From positions 1 to 5,736 of the forward strand of contig NZ_JAIOSW010000356.1 in assembly GCF_021107415.1 (NCBI RefSeq): 5,736 nucleotides of DNA, written 5' to 3'. This document shows positions 5,486 through 5,736 of this stretch, in pieces. How positions within the stretch are numbered: the first letter of the stretch is position 1; the number at the start of each line of letters is the position of its first letter. Position numbers and translations under genes: made by a program. Below the pieces are notes generated by a model. It saw nothing but the letters and a program-made list of their open reading frames with translations, made no database searches and was not told where the DNA came from. Source of the stretch: Desulfobacula sp. GTDB taxonomy: Bacteria > Desulfobacterota > Desulfobacteria > Desulfobacterales > Desulfobacteraceae.

Positions 5486-5501
5486 TGCAAATCCGGTACC
5501 A
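5486..5501 (-). promoter_or_regulatory. Sigma-54 (-24/-12) promoter of the Cys-rich H-like gene
   Basis: The minus strand reads TGGTACCGGATTTGCA, which fits the TGGCACG-N4-TTGCW consensus with the invariant GG (5500-5499), exactly ten bases, then GC (5488-5487). The start site would be near 5475, leaving a leader of about 40 nt before the ATG at 5436. Transcription would need an NtrC-type activator, and one is encoded in the convergent operon. Confidence 0.85.
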
Positions 5502-5606
5502 CAGAAAAAAAATAGGATGATTTAAAACTATCTCATTGAAATAAAAGGATTATATTGCATATAGATATGAAAAAATTTCAAGCGACCAAGCATGGTTGAC
5601 ATACAA

Positions 5607-5625
5607 GTGTAACTTTTTACTACAC
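5607..5625. promoter_or_regulatory. Hyphenated dyad GTGTA-N9-TACAC, possible activator site
   Basis: GTGTA at 5607-5611 and TACAC at 5621-5625 are inverted with nine bases between. It lies about 130-150 bp upstream of the predicted sigma-54 start, a normal distance for an NtrC-type enhancer site. The arms are only 5 bp, so chance is possible. Confidence 0.25.
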
Positions 5626-5736
5626 GACTGCCTGATACTTTTGAAGATATAAATTCAAATGGGCTATGGATAGGATGTCTTGACGAATGTTGCTAAAAGC
5701 TACAGAACTGTGATGATTTTTTACACAGAACCAAAA
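5620..5736 (-). CDS. Possible C-terminal end of an unidentified gene (cut by window edge)
   Basis: On the minus strand the frame is open from the window edge for 38 codons to a TAG at 5622-5620. It includes NIRQDILSIAHLNLYLQKYQ, which looks protein-like (amphipathic helix) but which I cannot assign to a family. An open run of this length is common by chance in AT-rich DNA. If real, it would be a gene transcribed in the same direction as the Cys-rich gene, ending about 120 bp before its sigma-54 promoter. Apart from this and the dyads, 5502-5736 shows nothing I can support. Confidence 0.25.
   Translation of the reverse strand, partial: FWFCVKNHHSSVAFSNIRQDILSIAHLNLYLQKYQAVV
5640..5659. promoter_or_regulatory. 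Hyphenated dyad TTTGAA-N8-TTCAAA, possible activator site
   Basis: Perfect 6-bp inverted arms (5640-5645 and 5654-5659) lie about 165-185 bp upstream of the predicted sigma-54 start. Position and geometry suit a dimeric Fis-type helix-turn-helix activator. The AT-rich content makes a chance dyad quite possible, and the site overlaps a possible reading frame at the right edge. Confidence 0.25.

Noticed and set aside
5266..5520. 84-codon plus-strand reading frame opposite the start of the Cys-rich gene
   Set aside because: It overlaps the strongly supported minus-strand gene and its promoter, has no recognisable motif, and its start lies inside the cysteine-knuckle codons.
5596..5623. TTGACA with TACTAC as a plus-strand sigma-70 promoter near the right edge
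   Set aside because: The -10 half matches only three of six positions at 16-bp spacing, and no plus-strand gene is visible after it.
1..5736. CRISPR array, tRNA or rRNA genes
   Set aside because: No regularly spaced direct repeats, no tRNA-like cloverleaf and no rRNA-like sequence were seen.

Overview
The window looks like a chromosomal piece of a Desulfobacterota (delta-proteobacterial sulfate-reducer type) genome. I infer this from three protein types that I associate with that group: a soluble NtrB-like kinase with an N-terminal nucleotide-binding domain and a cysteine-containing PAS domain, a linked NtrC-type regulator, and a cysteine-rich protein with a glycine-cleavage-H-like domain. 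No search could be run, so the taxon is a family-level impression.

Layout. Positions 1-474 hold the C-terminal part of an IS91-type transposase whose last third is replaced by a long hairpin element (260-356). Just after it lies a perfect 48-bp palindrome (482-529). Positions 530-780 are AT-rich, without a convincing gene, and contain plausible sigma-70 promoter elements. Positions 781-1023 are a decayed gene: a signal peptide and the first residues of an NMT1/THI5-like periplasmic binding domain, broken by an in-frame TAG and then by loss of the rest. Next is a tight plus-strand operon: sensor histidine kinase (1060-2628), sigma-54-dependent response regulator (2631-3977, 2-nt gap) and an archaemetzincin-type zinc protease (3974-4501, ATGA overlap with the regulator). 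Eleven bases further, and convergent, is the Cys-rich H-protein-like gene (5436-4513, minus strand). Its upstream region carries a textbook -24/-12 promoter (5486-5501), a very strong ribosome binding site and several hyphenated dyads. The right edge may hold the last 38 codons of another minus-strand gene.

How the parts may work together (inference). The kinase has no membrane segment, a Rossmann-like fold start (GGG turn, acidic residue at the end of strand 2) and a C/H/C/C set in its PAS domain, so it probably reads a cytoplasmic redox, metal or nucleotide signal. It would phosphorylate Asp55 of the NtrC-type regulator, which activates sigma-54 RNA polymerase. The only clear sigma-54 promoter in the window drives the convergent H-protein-like gene, making that gene the best candidate target. 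Its product carries two tandem copies of a four-cysteine knuckle ahead of an H-protein fold whose lipoyl-lysine position is Asn, so it probably does not act in glycine cleavage. The protease is translationally coupled to the regulator. Together the four genes look like a small, functionally undescribed cytoplasmic sensing and response module.
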